A stretch of DNA of 64,000 bases from Hysterangium stoloniferum (lineage: Eukaryota; Basidiomycota; Agaricomycetes; Hysterangiales; Hysterangiaceae): assembly GCA_015178975.1 (NCBI GenBank), contig WHVD01000053.1, forward strand, positions 310,001-374,000, given 5' to 3'. Under the pieces are notes generated by a model. That model did no database searches and was not told the DNA's origin. It saw only the letters and a program-made list of their open reading frames with translations. Positions 43,473 through 55,416 of the stretch are shown here, one piece after another. Within the stretch, counting starts at the first letter, position 1, and each line of letters starts with the position of its first letter. The position numbers were made by a program, and so were the translations under genes.

Positions 43473-45686
43473 TGTTACAACTGGAATTCCCACTGGACTC
43501 TGGGCACTAACTCAGACACACCTGCTGTAGAGAGTTCAATCGGAAAGAGACTAATATGGCAATAGTTTCAAGTCACGTCACAAGCACAAATTCTTATATA
43601 TACTTTGGCACTCAAGACGACTTCTACATAGCCAAATCAGTTTCATCAAACAGACGACCAAAACTCCATCATGTTCAACACTGCATCGTCCTCCAAAGTA
43701 ACCCTCAGTTCTTACTCGAAACCGACTCTTCACTCCCAAATAGAACTCCAGCCAATAACGTCTCGCTTCTCCTCATCCTCAGACATCATTTCCAAGCCCC
43801 TACCAGCCCACTCATGCTCCTCCAAGAAATACCATCGTTTCCTCCATCGACAAGGTATTCGACTCCCATATGCTCCAGACGATCCTGTCTTCATTCGTAT
43901 AGAGCACTATGATGGCTCCTCCGAAATCCTCCACTATTGATTCGATCGAGTGTTCCAGCAGGACTGTTCCCCACCGTCATCGGGAATCTATTACATGGCA
44001 ACGTTCACTCCAGTAGGAGATCACAGAGGACCCAAGTTATTTAGGACCCCGGTTCCAGAGGGAAGTCAAGTAGAGCCTCATCGAGGTCGTCGTCGATTCG
44101 TGTTCCTTGCATGGTTGTGGAGCCTACTCACCACCTGGTTCTAAATGGTGATTGATTGTGTCCCCTCCTTATACTGCAAAACTAGGAACACAATACGTCC
44201 AATCTCGGTTCATCGATTGGTAATATTGTCAAGATTTCGAAATCAAGCATAGCATTTGAGGGTGACGCATTATCGTGGGATTCTTGTGTTTCTGACTCAT
44301 GTCATCGATGTTTCATCAGCCATCACTTCTATTACTCCATCATCCCTATTGTCTGACTCACTTCCCCTATTGTTCTATTGTGTTTCCCCATTTATCCGTA
44401 TCACATGTCTGATCTCATCTTTTGTTTGTCATTCTCTTATTGTTCAGCGCAGCCTCCCCCTATTATTGTTCACAGCTTTACTAACACTCCTATTGTGATG
44501 ACTCAGAGATGACTCACACCATATCGCATTGTTATTGTGTCGTTGTTTGTAGATGTTTGATTTGACCTGTGCTCTCTCATGTATATAAGGGCCTCTCTTT
44601 TGCCCTATTGAACAAGCAATTTCGTTGTATCTCATTTCGAAGCTCATTCTTAAGGACAATCTCTTAAGTCTTACTCTCAGACTCACTCCTACGGCCAGTA
44701 AGGGATACTGTGGTGTCTCTTATTGTTGAAGTTCTACACTCCTCGACATTGGGCTTATGTCAGCCTTTTGTATTCATCTTCATTTACGTCATCCAAGGTC
44801 CGATCTCTAGCCTCTCGCTCCGAGTGTGTTTGGTTATAGACTGGTTTCAAGAATGACTGTGTCAGTGACTGTCATAAAGACTTGACCGTTGCGTGCAGGT
44901 TATTAGGTCTTTTCCTAGTAACGAACTTACACCGCGCCCTATATGCACCAATTGTCAGTTTACCGGAATTCCCACTGGACTCCATACATCAGACTTGTCT
45001 ACATTCAACTTCATTACGTTGTGTATCAGTCACCGGAATACCCACCAGACTCCGTCCCTGTCTATGTCCGACCTCATCCCACGCATCAGTCACTGGACCC
45101 TGCTTGGAAAACCCGTCATCCCTCTAACAGAGCCCCGTTCCCATTTTAGTCAAATGACCTGTCACGATTCAGACTCCACTCCCGCTCCATTTCCCGTTAT
45201 GGTTTATGATTTGTCACGATTTGGACTCCACTCCGTTCCATCCCATTCCTAACACCAAATTTGGTGTTTACTATTCCTGTTTCATGTTTTGCTAGTTTCA
45301 TTTTATTATTACTGGATTTGGTATGTCATTCATTCCACAGTCTATATAGTCTGGCAGATGTTGTACATACAATCCAGTCAGAAAATTGGCTTACATTCCC
45401 CCCAGTAATCTAATACATTTTCCACTCTAAACTCCTACTTGAATTACACCACTCATGCTAGTTGGAGCCCACAGGCTCTGGCACATCTATCTCTCTTATT
45501 TATCTCGACTCCTGACCTCTCGACCCATGACCTCCAACCTACGACCCCTTGACCCACGAACCCCACCTGGACTCCCCGGGATTCCCATCCACCTGTCTGA
45601 AATTCGACGACACAATCTCACGAGGGCACAGCCTATAAGCTATTCCACAGGTTTCTCTGGAGACCTGCCGTGTACAGACCCTAACA
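43473..45686 (+). mobile_element. Solo LTR-B with LTR-G nested in it
   Basis: Starts TGTTACAACTGGAATTCC and ends CCCTAACA, flanked by ACCAT and ACTAT, one transition apart. Removing LTR-G leaves about 0.8 kb, the normal LTR-B length. The shared motif near its end is shortened (GGGCACAGCCTATAAGCT then a deletion at about 45642). Confidence 0.85.
43526..44931 (+). mobile_element. LTR-G element, copy 1 (decayed ORF)
   Basis: About 1.4 kb, TGTAGAGAGTTCAATC...AACTTACA, inserted within LTR-B between ACACCTGC and a near-duplicate of it. It is highly similar to 49019-50418. The first ~600 bp hold a reading frame matching the intact one at 49049, here broken by a 1-bp insertion near 43577 and a CGA-to-TGA stop near 43938. 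A TATATAAGG box at about 44580 and TGACTCA-type sites upstream look like an LTR promoter. No primer site or polypurine tract is seen. Confidence 0.75.
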
Positions 45687-46099
45687 ACTATGCAAACTAC
45701 AAATAGGCAACAAAGTGAAACCTGACAATATTCAGTCAATACCAAGTAACCATAGAACAGATTGTAAACATACCCTTATAAAATACCTTCTGAATTGCAT
45801 TTGAGGAACTCCAGCTATACTGGAGTTAATCAATATGAACAAAGTCAAAATAATCTAAAATAGTCAAAAATAATTAAAAAAAACATGTTAAAATATGAAG
45901 ATATCATTTAAACACTCACTTGTCTGATGTTCCTAGTCTAGTTCCAAAGCATTAAAAAGATAAAATAGTATTTATTATGCCTTACTTACCTGCAATGAGT
46001 AAAAAAACCTACAAAAGTGAAATGATAATAGGAAAATGCATTTAAAAAAGAAGATTTGGTTAGAATAACAAATATATCATTATGTATATAAGTGAATTC
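45687..46099. other. No gene seen, AT-rich
   Basis: AT-rich sequence without coding frames or recognisable repeats. Confidence 0.5.
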
Positions 46100-46720
46100 A
46101 CAACTTACTTGAAAATGTCCTGGATATTGTAAGGATGTTGTGAGATGAGAGGACTATTAAAGAAATAAGAAATCCCCCAAAAATATTTAAAAAACATTAC
46201 AAAAATCAAAAACATCATCACAATCATCCCAAACTTAGCTGGAATTGTCCTGGATGTTTTGAAGATTCTTTGAGACCAAATACCAACCAAAATATCAGAA
46301 GATCTCCTAAAAAACATTAAAAAAACATTAAAGAAGTGAAATTTAAATAAATCAAAATCAAAAACATGATCAGAATCATCCAAAACTCACTTGGAATTGT
46401 CCTGGATGCTTTGAAGATGCTTTGAGAACAAATAGCAACCAAAAGATCAGAGGATCTCCTAAAGAATCATTAAAAAAGAAAATTTAAATAAAGGAAAAAT
46501 CAAAAACATGATCAGAATCATCCAAGGCTCACCTGGAAATGTCCTGAATGCTTTGAAGATGCTTTGAGAACAAATAGCAATCAAAAGATCAGAAGGTCTC
46601 CTAAAAAAACATTAAAAAAACATTAAAATAGCGAAATTTAAATAAAAAAACAAATATAAAAAAATGAAAGACATGATCAAAATAACACAAAACTCACCTG
46701 AAAAAGACCTGAACTGGGCC
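46100..46720. repeat. Degenerate ~140-bp tandem repeat
   Basis: About four units share GAATTGTCCTGGATGCTTTGA, then CAAATAGCAACCAAAAGATCAG, then CTCCTAAAAAACATTAAAAA and AATCAAAAACATGATCAGA, with starts near 46105, 46240, 46391 and 46532. AT-rich and non-coding. Confidence 0.8.
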
Positions 46721-47469
46721 TGAAAGGGTAAAAACAGGGAAAGAAATGTATTAAAAAAACATTAAAAAAGCAAAAATTAATAATAACTCACTGGAATGCC
46801 CAGAAAACCCAATCAAATGTTCAGAACTTCACCTCCCTGATCTACCTTAACAAAACTACCAAAAAAGAGCAAAGATTTATAAGAAATAAATCAGTTAAAA
46901 TTCAAAATGAGACAATTTGTTGTTACACACCTCAAAGCCAATGGGGCCAATTAAAAGGCTCAGAGAAGTGTTAATTATATAGCCTCTGATTGACCTATGG
47001 AAGCAGTGATCAGAGGGTATTTTTAGAAAGCTTGGAGTGGAAGAGGTAGGTGTGGTGATTGATGGCCTGACAGCATGGCAGCAGTGGGTGGAGTTTTAAA
47101 CTTTTGTGGGAAAGCTAAGGCTCACTGCACTCACAGATACAGACCGTGGGAAAAAGGCTGCTCACTTTGCTCACAGATGACAGATATTTCATATTGACTT
47201 CAATTTCCAATAATTTTAGTATCTTTTCTGAGTATTTGTTTTAATTCTTCTGAAATTTATTGTAATTTTTTTTAACACCCTAACCTGGACTGACAGATGC
47301 AACGGACCCCTCACACATAACACACCCAGTAGGTGTTTGGCAACACCTGTGCACCCCTACATGTGCATGAATGGGCATGGCATATTGCATTCACATGCAC
47401 GTGTTTGTGAGGTAACACGCCCAGTTGCATGTCTGGCAACACCCATGCACCCCATGCACACACAACTGG
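46721..47469. other. Non-coding flank ending in TG-rich repeats
   Basis: No gene is visible. The last ~170 bp (GTGCATGAATGGGCATGGCA-type phrases) resemble 51640-51980, the other flank of the LTR-B inserted here. Confidence 0.55.
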
Positions 47470-49018
47470 TATTATGACCGGAATTCCCACCGGACTCCGG
47501 ACACTAACTTATACACACCTGTGCCCTATATGCACCCATTGTCAGTTTACCGGAATTCCCGCTGGACTCCATACATTAGACTTGTCCACTCGACTTCGTT
47601 ACATCGTTGTGATGTATTAGCCTTACTTTAATACTATTTTCTGAAAAAGGAGTCCAATGCTCTATCAAAATGTGCAAATACTCAATTCACTGCAAGGTAA
47701 AATAATTTAAGTATTTGATATTAATCAGTGGCAGCCTAAATAGACTTAGAACCCCTGAAGTCAAGAGTTTACTTGAATATATGCACCCAACTTCGCAAAG
47801 AAGGTTTTGAGAGCTGCTTGTGCAAGCTTGTTCTTTTTCTGTGAAAATATGTACTTAAAATATGAATAACAATTTACTGATTCCGAAGCTAGATTTAACT
47901 TCAATACTAGCTAGTTTATATATATTTTATACTATTTATCAAACAGTAAAAATATTTATAAACAGGTCAAAAGATTAGATATAGAATAAAACACTATTTG
48001 GCTAATATATGCTTTATTTACACTAATCTACAGGGTCTACCATGATACTAACTTATCAGGATCTTAATGTAGTTTTAGGATCTTGCAAGGATATTCTCAG
48101 TATTTATTTATGTGAATATGCTTTATTGATTCACAATAAATGAGCAAGGGAACAGGGATTATTTGCAATGTAATAAACAGTCAAATTACTCAACTAGAGG
48201 TGACTGAAGTCTTAGACTACAAATAACAATGTAGAGAAAACTAATAATCAGTACTCAATTAAGAGATGACTGTAGTATAAGATTATTTATATATTATTGA
48301 TTGATAACCAACAACTCTAACTGAGGTGGAAATAATATATAAAAGATAGCCAGCTATTCAATTAAGAAGTGGCAAGGGGAACAAATAAAAGTCAACAACT
48401 CAGATTGAGGTGACAAGGGATCTGATTGGCCAACAACTCTGATAGAGGTGGCAAGGGTTTCCAACAGCTCTGATAGAGGTGGAATGAGATGTCCAACTGC
48501 CCAGATAGGGGTGGAGTAGCCTGCTTGCTGCAGTCACACACAGATGTGGTGGGTTGATAAGATGATAAGATTGATTTATTGATTGATTTTCAAGGCTGGA
48601 GCTGAGCTCCTTATATACATTTTAGTCTGAGACATTTAGAAGATTCTAGAAGATTGAATGATGTCATTTAGAATTTTCTAGAATTTTCTAGAGCATTGTG
48701 GAAGGTTCTAACTACTTCTAAGACACTATAGAATATTCTTGGCACAATAGAACTTTCTGGAATCTTATAGAATATTCTACAATATTCTATCTATTATTAG
48801 TACCTATTAACTACTATTCCTTTGGAAGCCACTGGAATATTCCAGGGAATTTCCGGTTTTTGCTGTAGTAGCATATATGATGACATAATGCTCTCACGCC
48901 TGTGCGCACGCATGACACCCTTCGCGTCTTGTGACTGTCACGTGTTGTGATTGTCACGCGCCTGTGTGACCGTCGCATGCCTTTGTGACTGTCACACGCC
49001 TCTGTGACTGTTGCGCAC

Positions 49019-50418
49019 TGGAGAGAGTTTAATTGGAAAGAGACTAATATGGCTATAGTTTCAAGTCACGTCACAGCACAAATTCTTATATATACTTTGG
49101 CACTCAAGATGACTTCTACACAGCCAAATCAGTTTCATCAAACAGACGACCAAAACTCCATCATGTTCAACACTGCATCATCCTCCAAAGTAACCCTCAG
49201 TTCCTACTCAAAACCGACTCTTCACTCCCAAATAGAACTCCAGCCAATAACATCTCGCATCTCCTCATCCTCAGACATCATTCCCAAGCCCCTACCAGCC
49301 CACTCATGCTCGTCCAAGAAATACCATCATTTCCTCCGTCGACAAGGTATTCAACTCCCATATGCTCCAGACGATCCTGCCTTCATTCCTATAGAACACT
49401 ATGATGGCTCCTCCAAAATCCTCCACTATCGATTCGATCGAGTGTTCCAGCAGGACTGTTCCCCACTGTCATCGGGAATCTGTTACATGGCAATGTTCAC
49501 TCCAATAGGAGATCACAGAGGACCCAAGTTATTCACAACCCCAGTTCCAGAGGGAAGTCAAGTAGAGCCTCGTTGAGGTCATCGTCATTCGTGTTCCTTG
49601 CATGGTTGTGGAGCCTACTCACCACCTGGTTCTAAAATGGTGATTGATTGTGTCCCCTCCTTATACTGCAAAACTAGGAACACAATACGTCCAATCTCGG
49701 TTCATCGATTGGTAATATTGTCAAGATTTTGAAATCAAGCATAGTATTTGAGGGTGACGCATTATCATGGGATTCTTGAGTGTTTCTGACTCATATCATC
49801 GATGTTTCATCAGCCATCACTTCTATTACTCCATCATCCCTATTGTCTGACTCACTTCCCCTATTGTTCTATTGTGTTCCCCCATTTATCTGTGTCACAT
49901 GTCTGATCTCATCTTTTGTTTGTCATTCTCTTATTGTTCAGTGCAGCCTCCCCCTATTATTGTTCACAGCTTTACTAACACTCCTATTGTGATGACTCAG
50001 AGATGACTCACACCATATCACATTGTTATTGTGTCGTTGTTTGTAGATGTTTGATTTGACCTGTGCTCTCTCATGTATATAAGGGCCTCTCTTTTGCCCA
50101 CTATTGAACAAGCAATTTCGTTGTATCTCATTTCGAAGCTCATTCTTAAGGACAATCTCTTAAGTCTTACTCTCAGTCTCACTCCTATGGCCAGTAAGGG
50201 ATACTATAGTGTCTCTTATTGTTGAAGTTCTACGTTCTACGACATTAGGCTTACGTCAGCCTTTTGTATTCATCTTTGATTACATCATCCAAGGTCCGAT
50301 CTCTAGCCTCTCGCTCCAAGTGTGTTTGGTTATAGACTGGTTTCAAGAACAACTGTGTCAGTGACTGTCATAAGGACTTGGCCGTTGCACGCAGGTTATT
50401 CCTAGTAACAAACTTACA
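49019..50418 (+). mobile_element. LTR-G element, copy 2
   Basis: 1.4 kb, TGGAGAGAGTTTAATTGG...AACTTACA, nearly colinear with 43526-44931 including the ORF, TATA box (about 50077) and terminal region. It is inserted in a short tandem repeat, so its target duplication (GCGCA/GCGCC) is ambiguous. Confidence 0.75.
49049..49576 (+). CDS. Unknown ORF within LTR-G
   Basis: 175 codons from ATG 49049 (MAIVSSHVTAQILIY...) to TGA. No family is recognised. The N-terminal half is Ser/Thr-rich (FNTASSSKVTLSSYSKPTL). The C-terminal half looks folded: RRQGIQLPYAPDDPAFIPIE, HYDGSSKILHYRFDRVF and FTPIGDHRGPKLF. The same frame is recognisable but broken in the 43.5-kb copy, so it is a property of the element and not chance. 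It might be a gag-like or accessory protein remnant. It has no catalytic motif and no membrane segment that I can see. Confidence 0.5.
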   Translation: MAIVSSHVTAQILIYTLALKMTSTQPNQFHQTDDQNSIMFNTASSSKVTLSSYSKPTLHSQIELQPITSRISSSSDIIPKPLPAHSCSSKKYHHFLRRQGIQLPYAPDDPAFIPIEHYDGSSKILHYRFDRVFQQDCSPLSSGICYMAMFTPIGDHRGPKLFTTPVPEGSQVEPR

Positions 50419-51636
50419 GCGCCTCTGTGACTGTTGTGCACCTCTGTGACTGTTGCATGCCTCTGTGACCGTCGCGTGCCCTTGTGACAACTGTCACCTG
50501 TTGTGACGATTTTCCCGCGTGCCGTGTAGTAAACGCCAGGTGGCTGGTTTGATATTATTATATAATTATTATATTTATTTTTAGTTAACTATAAATATAA
50601 TAATATTTATTATAATATAAATTTATATTGCCTTGAATATGCATGATTATTTCACATCACATTTTGTCGGTGTCGGAGTTTGAAATGTCATGTGAATATC
50701 ACGTGATCACTCACACATTGTGAATAAGTGCTGAGTCGCCGACATATTAATCAAAAAAGAATAAAAGTTAGAAATTCAATAACTTGCTCAATTTATACAA
50801 AATAAATTGTATAAATTCAAGATAAATCAAGCAAATATTGTACAATTTTATCGTCGCAATATAATTACATTTAAATTTTCATTTTTGCAATTTGTTAGGG
50901 GAGATTGGTTAAAAATTGGGAAAAACTTTAGAAATACATAACAATCGTGTATCAGTCACCGGAATACCCACCGGACTCCGTCCCTGTCTATGTCCGACCT
51001 CATCCCACGTATCAGTCACTGGACCCTGCTTGGAAAACCCGTCATCCCTCTAACAGAGCCCCATTCCCATTTTAGTCAAATGACCTGTCATGATTCGGAC
51101 TCTGCTCCTGCTCCATTTCCCATTATGGTTTATGATTTGTCACGATTTGGACTCCGCTCTGTTTCATCCCATTCCTAACACCAAATTTGGTGTTTACTAT
51201 TCTCGTTTTATGTTTTGCTAGTTTCGTTTCATTATTACTGGATTTGGTATGTCATTCATTCCACAGTCTATTTAGTCTGGCAGATGTTGTACATACATAC
51301 AATCCAGTCAGAAAATTGGCTTAGATTCCCCCCAGTAATCTAATACATTTTCCGCTCTAAACTCCTACTTGAATCACACCACTCACACTAGTTGGACCCC
51401 ACAGGCTCTGGTGCATCTATCTCTCTTATCTATCTTGACTCATGACCTTTCGACCCATGACCTCCGACCTACAACCCCTTGACCCACGAACCCTGCCTGG
51501 GCTCCCCGGGATTCCCATTCACCTGTCTGAAATTGGACAACACGATCTTGCGACAGCGCAGCCTATACGCTGAAGCCAAGTCCTATTGGATATTCTGCAG
51601 GTTTCTCCAGAAACCCTCCATGTACGTACCCTAACA

Positions 51637-52100
51637 AATGGGCACAGCATCTTGTAGTTGTGTGCATTTGTGATGTAATATGCCCAGTTGCACAGGTGGC
51701 ACGAATGCAATGTGCCATGCCCATTTGTGCACTTGTTGGGGTGTGGATCTGGCAACACCCATGCACGCATGCAAATGGGTGCAGCATGTTGTGTTTGAAT
51801 GTGTGCATTTGTGATGTAATGTGCCTGGTCATGCAATGTGAGTGAGGTGGTGCATCACGCAACAGAGCACATTTTGTCATGAAGTGCATGAATGGTGCAT
51901 CGGTGACTGAGCACATTATGTCATGAATACACATTGAATGGCGTGTCATGCCTGGCAACATGTGACAATGTGTGTGACTGTAACTGGTGTGCCATTGTGG
52001 GCATGGGAAACCCAAGGCTTGCTTCACTCACAAATACACACCATGGGAAACAGGCTGCTCTCTTTGCTCACAGATGCTGACCAATTAGTGACTAAGCAGT
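51637..52100. repeat. TG/CA-rich degenerate repeats
   Basis: Repeated phrases such as TGTGCATTTGTGATGTAAT and GCATGAATGG, matching the other flank of the LTR-B at 47310-47460. No gene. Confidence 0.6.
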
Positions 52101-52136
52101 GCCTATGGACCCACCAACATGAATTAACTTATATGA

Positions 52137-52256
52137 CAAGCTTAGGAACCCTTGCTACGCTGTGGGGCAGTCGCTTCGCAACTGGCCCCACAACTTCGCT
52201 GCGGGCTCCAGCTTGTTGGGGGGTGAAGCCCCCCAAACCCCCCCACATTGACAACT
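52137..52256. repeat. GC-rich hairpin block, copy 2
   Basis: Near-identical to 1209-1330, with CpG retained where copy 1 has TpG or CpA. Stems GTGGGGC/GCCCCAC and GGGGGG-TGAAG-CCCCCC. It lies about 130 bp from the C-terminal end of the Helitron-3 helicase. Confidence 0.65.
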
Positions 52257-52385
52257 CTTAAGTATTTATCACAATCAAAATGACCTACCCCACCACTTTG
52301 CTATGCAACCCCCCACATCCACAACTCTTGACTATCTAATATACAATCATTGTCAGGAAAAAAACAATCAAAATATATCAAATTC

Positions 52386-54000
52386 TCAATCTAATAATAC
52401 ATCTTTGTACACTATATTTGCAGTTCTCTTTGACTCCTTCTCTAATAATCTTTTAACCCTATTCCAACTTCTTCCCCTTGAAAGTCCCACATACAATTGC
52501 CCATGTCCAAACACAGCCATTCTCAAATCTAATCCTACTAATTTCAAAGATTGTCCCTGTGACTTGTTAATTGTCATTGCAAATGCCAGTCATACTGGAA
52601 ACTGAACCCGATGAAGTTTAAAAGGGAGTTCATCATCATTTGTAATGATTTTAATCCTTGAAATAAATGCCTCTTCCCCAGCACATGGTCCAGTTAAGAT
52701 CCACACCAAAAGCAAATGATTTTCCATTTTTAGTAGTCGCAATTTTGTACCATTGAAAAGTCCTATCTGTGGATCTATGTTCCATAGTAGCATTAAAGGT
52801 ACTCCTGGCTTCATCTCAAGTCGACTTGGTGAAATTCCACCAAAGTTGAGACTATTTAAATATTCCACAGGATAGACTTCTGCCTCCATATCACCCTCTG
52901 CAGTATCAGCACTGTGATAGATACGACTCACTCCAGGGAATCTATTCAAAAGTTCTGAATTAATTTCTTCCACATCTGAATTCCTAGGACACAGAATAGC
53001 ACAGTCTAAGAAGTCTCCATCTTGCCAATCTCTTTGGTCTCCATCCACATGGATGTCTGGATATATCTCAGCAATTAGATCAGACATTTCTGGACCACAG
53101 AGCATATGAGGAGGGATATCCATTGTATGATCCAAAGGCAAATCCTTTCCATGGCCTACATCTAAGAGCCACTGAGCAAACTGATCACTGTGTGGATCAT
53201 GCTGATCAACCTGCATATTCTTTTTCAAGAAAGGTACCTTAACATGGTTCCAGAGTTGAGATTTTTGAATACATTCACCAATAATCTGTTCTTTAGAGGC
53301 ATGTTGTACAACAGGCAAAGTCTGCTGGAAGTCACCTCCCCAGGCAACAGGAATGCCTCCAAAGGGGAGAGCATCTTTATCTAATACATCCCTTAGAGTT
53401 CTGTCGACTGCCTCATATATGAAACATGACTGCATTGGAACTTCATCCCAGATGATGAGGCATACTTGCTTCATGACCTCTGCCTTTTCTGAGCCCTTTT
53501 TGGTGACATGAGGAGTCCTTCTCGCAGGGAACAGGAATTGAAAACATGCTATGAGAGGTGCAACCACCTTTCAGAATCATTGATGCAATTCCAGATGAGG
53601 CGACACAAAGGACAATGTAGCCTTTGGCATGACATGCATGTGCAAGAGTATTCCATACAAAGGACTTGCCAGTGTCACCTGGGCTATTGACAAAGAACAT
53701 TTTGCCCTCCTGCTGCTCATCAACTGCCTTGATGATAGTGTCAAAAGCAACTTGTTGTTCAGGATTGGACTTTTCAAGATTGGCCTGGGCACTGGCATGC
53801 TCATGATCAAGATTATAATTCTTCTGCTCCCTAATGAGACAATTGCCAATGAACTGATCCCAATTTTCAGTGATTTGTGGCATGGTTGGATAGAGTGAAA
53901 GAGACTTTCCAGAATAATGGAGGATTTTATCAATCTGATAGAGACCAAAGTCATAAATTGTGTGAGGTGCTGCATTGTCAATGTTATATGTAACCCTCAG
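52386..54000 (-). pseudogene. Helitron-3 PIF1-like helicase
   Basis: On the minus strand: YDFGLYQIDKILHYSGKSLS, QITENWDQFIGNCLIREQKN, a Walker A that reads NSPGDTGKSFVWN (NSPGDTG where GPGGTG is usual), VASSGIASMILKGG, a frameshift near 53530, Walker B LIIWDEVPMQ, AWGGDFQQTLPVV, DVGHGKDLPLDH, KPGVPLMLLWNIDPQIG and, after one in-frame TGA near 52588 at a likely Arg ([15 protein letters not shown]), [13 protein letters not shown] and [12 protein letters not shown] to the stop at 52386. Only two lesions are seen in 1.6 kb. The Rep half is absent. Confidence 0.92.
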
Positions 54001-54594
54001 TCATATGTAAACTTGGGAGTTTCATAAACCCTCCCATTGTTGGGATGAAGGTAGAATGGATAGCCTTCCTGATTGACAATGGTGGCTTCAGAAATCAAGT
54101 TGGAAAGTTGAAGGAATGTTGAAGGAATGTTGAAGAAAGTTGAATTGAATATTATCGAAATTTGAGCTTGTACATAGGTTTGTGACAGTATTCTCCTTTT
54201 ATGACTGAGCCCACAAGGTCAAATTGTGATTGAATTAATAGTCCCAGATTTCACTTGAATATTGATTTGATCAAGAAAATCAAAAAGTCAGAAATTTTCC
54301 AAAATCAGAAACCTTTGAAAGTTGGAAAGAAGAAGTCCGAAGATAATAATGTGGTAGAAGAGTTGAAAAGTCTCAGATTTTGATTTCTTGTAAATCTTCT
54401 CAGAAATAAATGATTTGACTCACCCAGATCGAAGCATGTCTCTTTTCCAATAAAGTTGTGATTGACAGTTGAATTGGATTTGGATTTCTCGAAGATTGTC
54501 AAAGTAGGTTTGAAAGATGTAATGGCCAGATCACTAGTCAATCTCAGGATTGTATTGCTTCAGCTGATCAAGTCCTAATACCACTTGACATGAC
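54001..54594. other. No clear gene; internal side of LTR-F
   Basis: On the minus strand directly after LTR-F comes AAGTGGTATTAGGACTTGATC (54585-54565), a possible copia primer-binding region containing TGGTATTAG. A short frame (54541-54305) follows without a recognised domain. 54182-54218 is an imperfect inverse of 55207-55250. Confidence 0.45.
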
Positions 54595-54898
54595 TGTTAG
54601 AATATGTGATACACATCTAAGTCTAATCTCATATCTCATCTTGTGACTGTATAGATCTAACCAGTTCACGACACGTGATAATGTATATTTAGTTCAGTGT
54701 TCACTACATTTGTGCACAGACCAGTGCACAGACCATGTACTTAGTATATAGTTAGTCTAGTTGAGGAGTAGGATCCTCATCTAGAAGCCCAGCAATATCA
54801 CCAGTTTAATACCTACACTGCTCTACTCTTAGTGGCTACACTCCAACAGTAGAGAGTACTCTTACTGTGATCCCCAGGCTTGTAGATTACTTCAAACA
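54595..54898 (-). repeat. LTR-F, minus strand
   Basis: 304 bp read from 54898 (TGTTTGAAGTAATC) to 54595 (CATATTCTAACA). Colinear with 42018-42342. The likely primer site on its inner side suggests a 5' LTR of a minus-strand copia-like element whose remainder is gone. Confidence 0.75.
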
Positions 54899-55416
54899 AA
54901 GACAAGTCCAGATAATGTGGTTGTGGAGGTGACAGATGAAAGGGGTGTGAAATGAATTGGATTTGTGGTGTACTCAGAGTGTCCTATGCTTTATCAACAG
55001 TTGGTAGTCAGAAAACACTGACATGGATTGGATTTCACTCAATACTAATTTCAAGAAAACCCAAAAACAGCACTTACCTGTGCCATTAACCTCATTATTA
55101 TCATTTTCAAAACCCAAAATCTCAGCCTTGGAACCAAATCCTTCAAATTTGATGTCAGACATTGATTAATTGATGATGAAAATAAATGATGAAAATATGT
55201 ATTTCAAACTCCAACCTTGTGGGCTCAGTCACAAAGGGAGGATACTTTCACAACTGTCACAGTCACAATATTGTCACAAAATATTCAAGGTAACTTTCAA
55301 CAACTCTTCGACTCATCTTCAATACTTCGACTCATCTTTGATACTTTGACTCATCTTCAATACTTTAACTCATCTTCAACAAAAAATCCAACTTGACATT
55401 CTATTCAACATCTTTG
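54899..55416. other. No clear gene
   Basis: A 62-codon minus frame (MSDIKFEGFGSKAEILGFEN, 55162-54974) resembles a copia gag start only in style. 55300-55385 is a four-fold GACTCATCTTCAATACTT-like repeat. Confidence 0.4.

Larger units (their letters stand above)
47608..50943. mobile_element. TG...CA element inside LTR-B, with LTR-G nested in it
   Basis: Begins TGTGATGTATTAGCC, ends AATACATAACA and is flanked by ATCGT on both sides (47603-47607, 50944-50948). Without the nested LTR-G it is about 1.9 kb. It is AT-rich and non-coding. 48300-48530 holds repeats of a CAACTCTGATAGAGGTGG unit. 48880-49018 and 50419-50510 hold ~20-bp CTCTGTGACTGTTGCGCAC-like repeats into which LTR-G inserted. Terminal nucleotides and the 5-bp duplication suggest a long solo LTR; its orientation is unknown. 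Confidence 0.65.
47470..51636 (+). mobile_element. Solo LTR-B split by a 3.3-kb insertion
   Basis: The first part, 47470-47607, and the last part, 50944-51636, together make one LTR-B of about 826 bp. It is flanked by ACTGG and AATGG (one mismatch) within TG-rich repeats. The first base pair pattern is TATTATGACC, a drifted TGTTATGACC. The shared motif lies at about 51558-51583. Confidence 0.85.

Noticed and set aside
54182..55250. Terminal inverted repeats of a DNA transposon around LTR-F
   Set aside because: The inverse similarity is only about 40 bp, imperfect, and has no target duplication that I could find.
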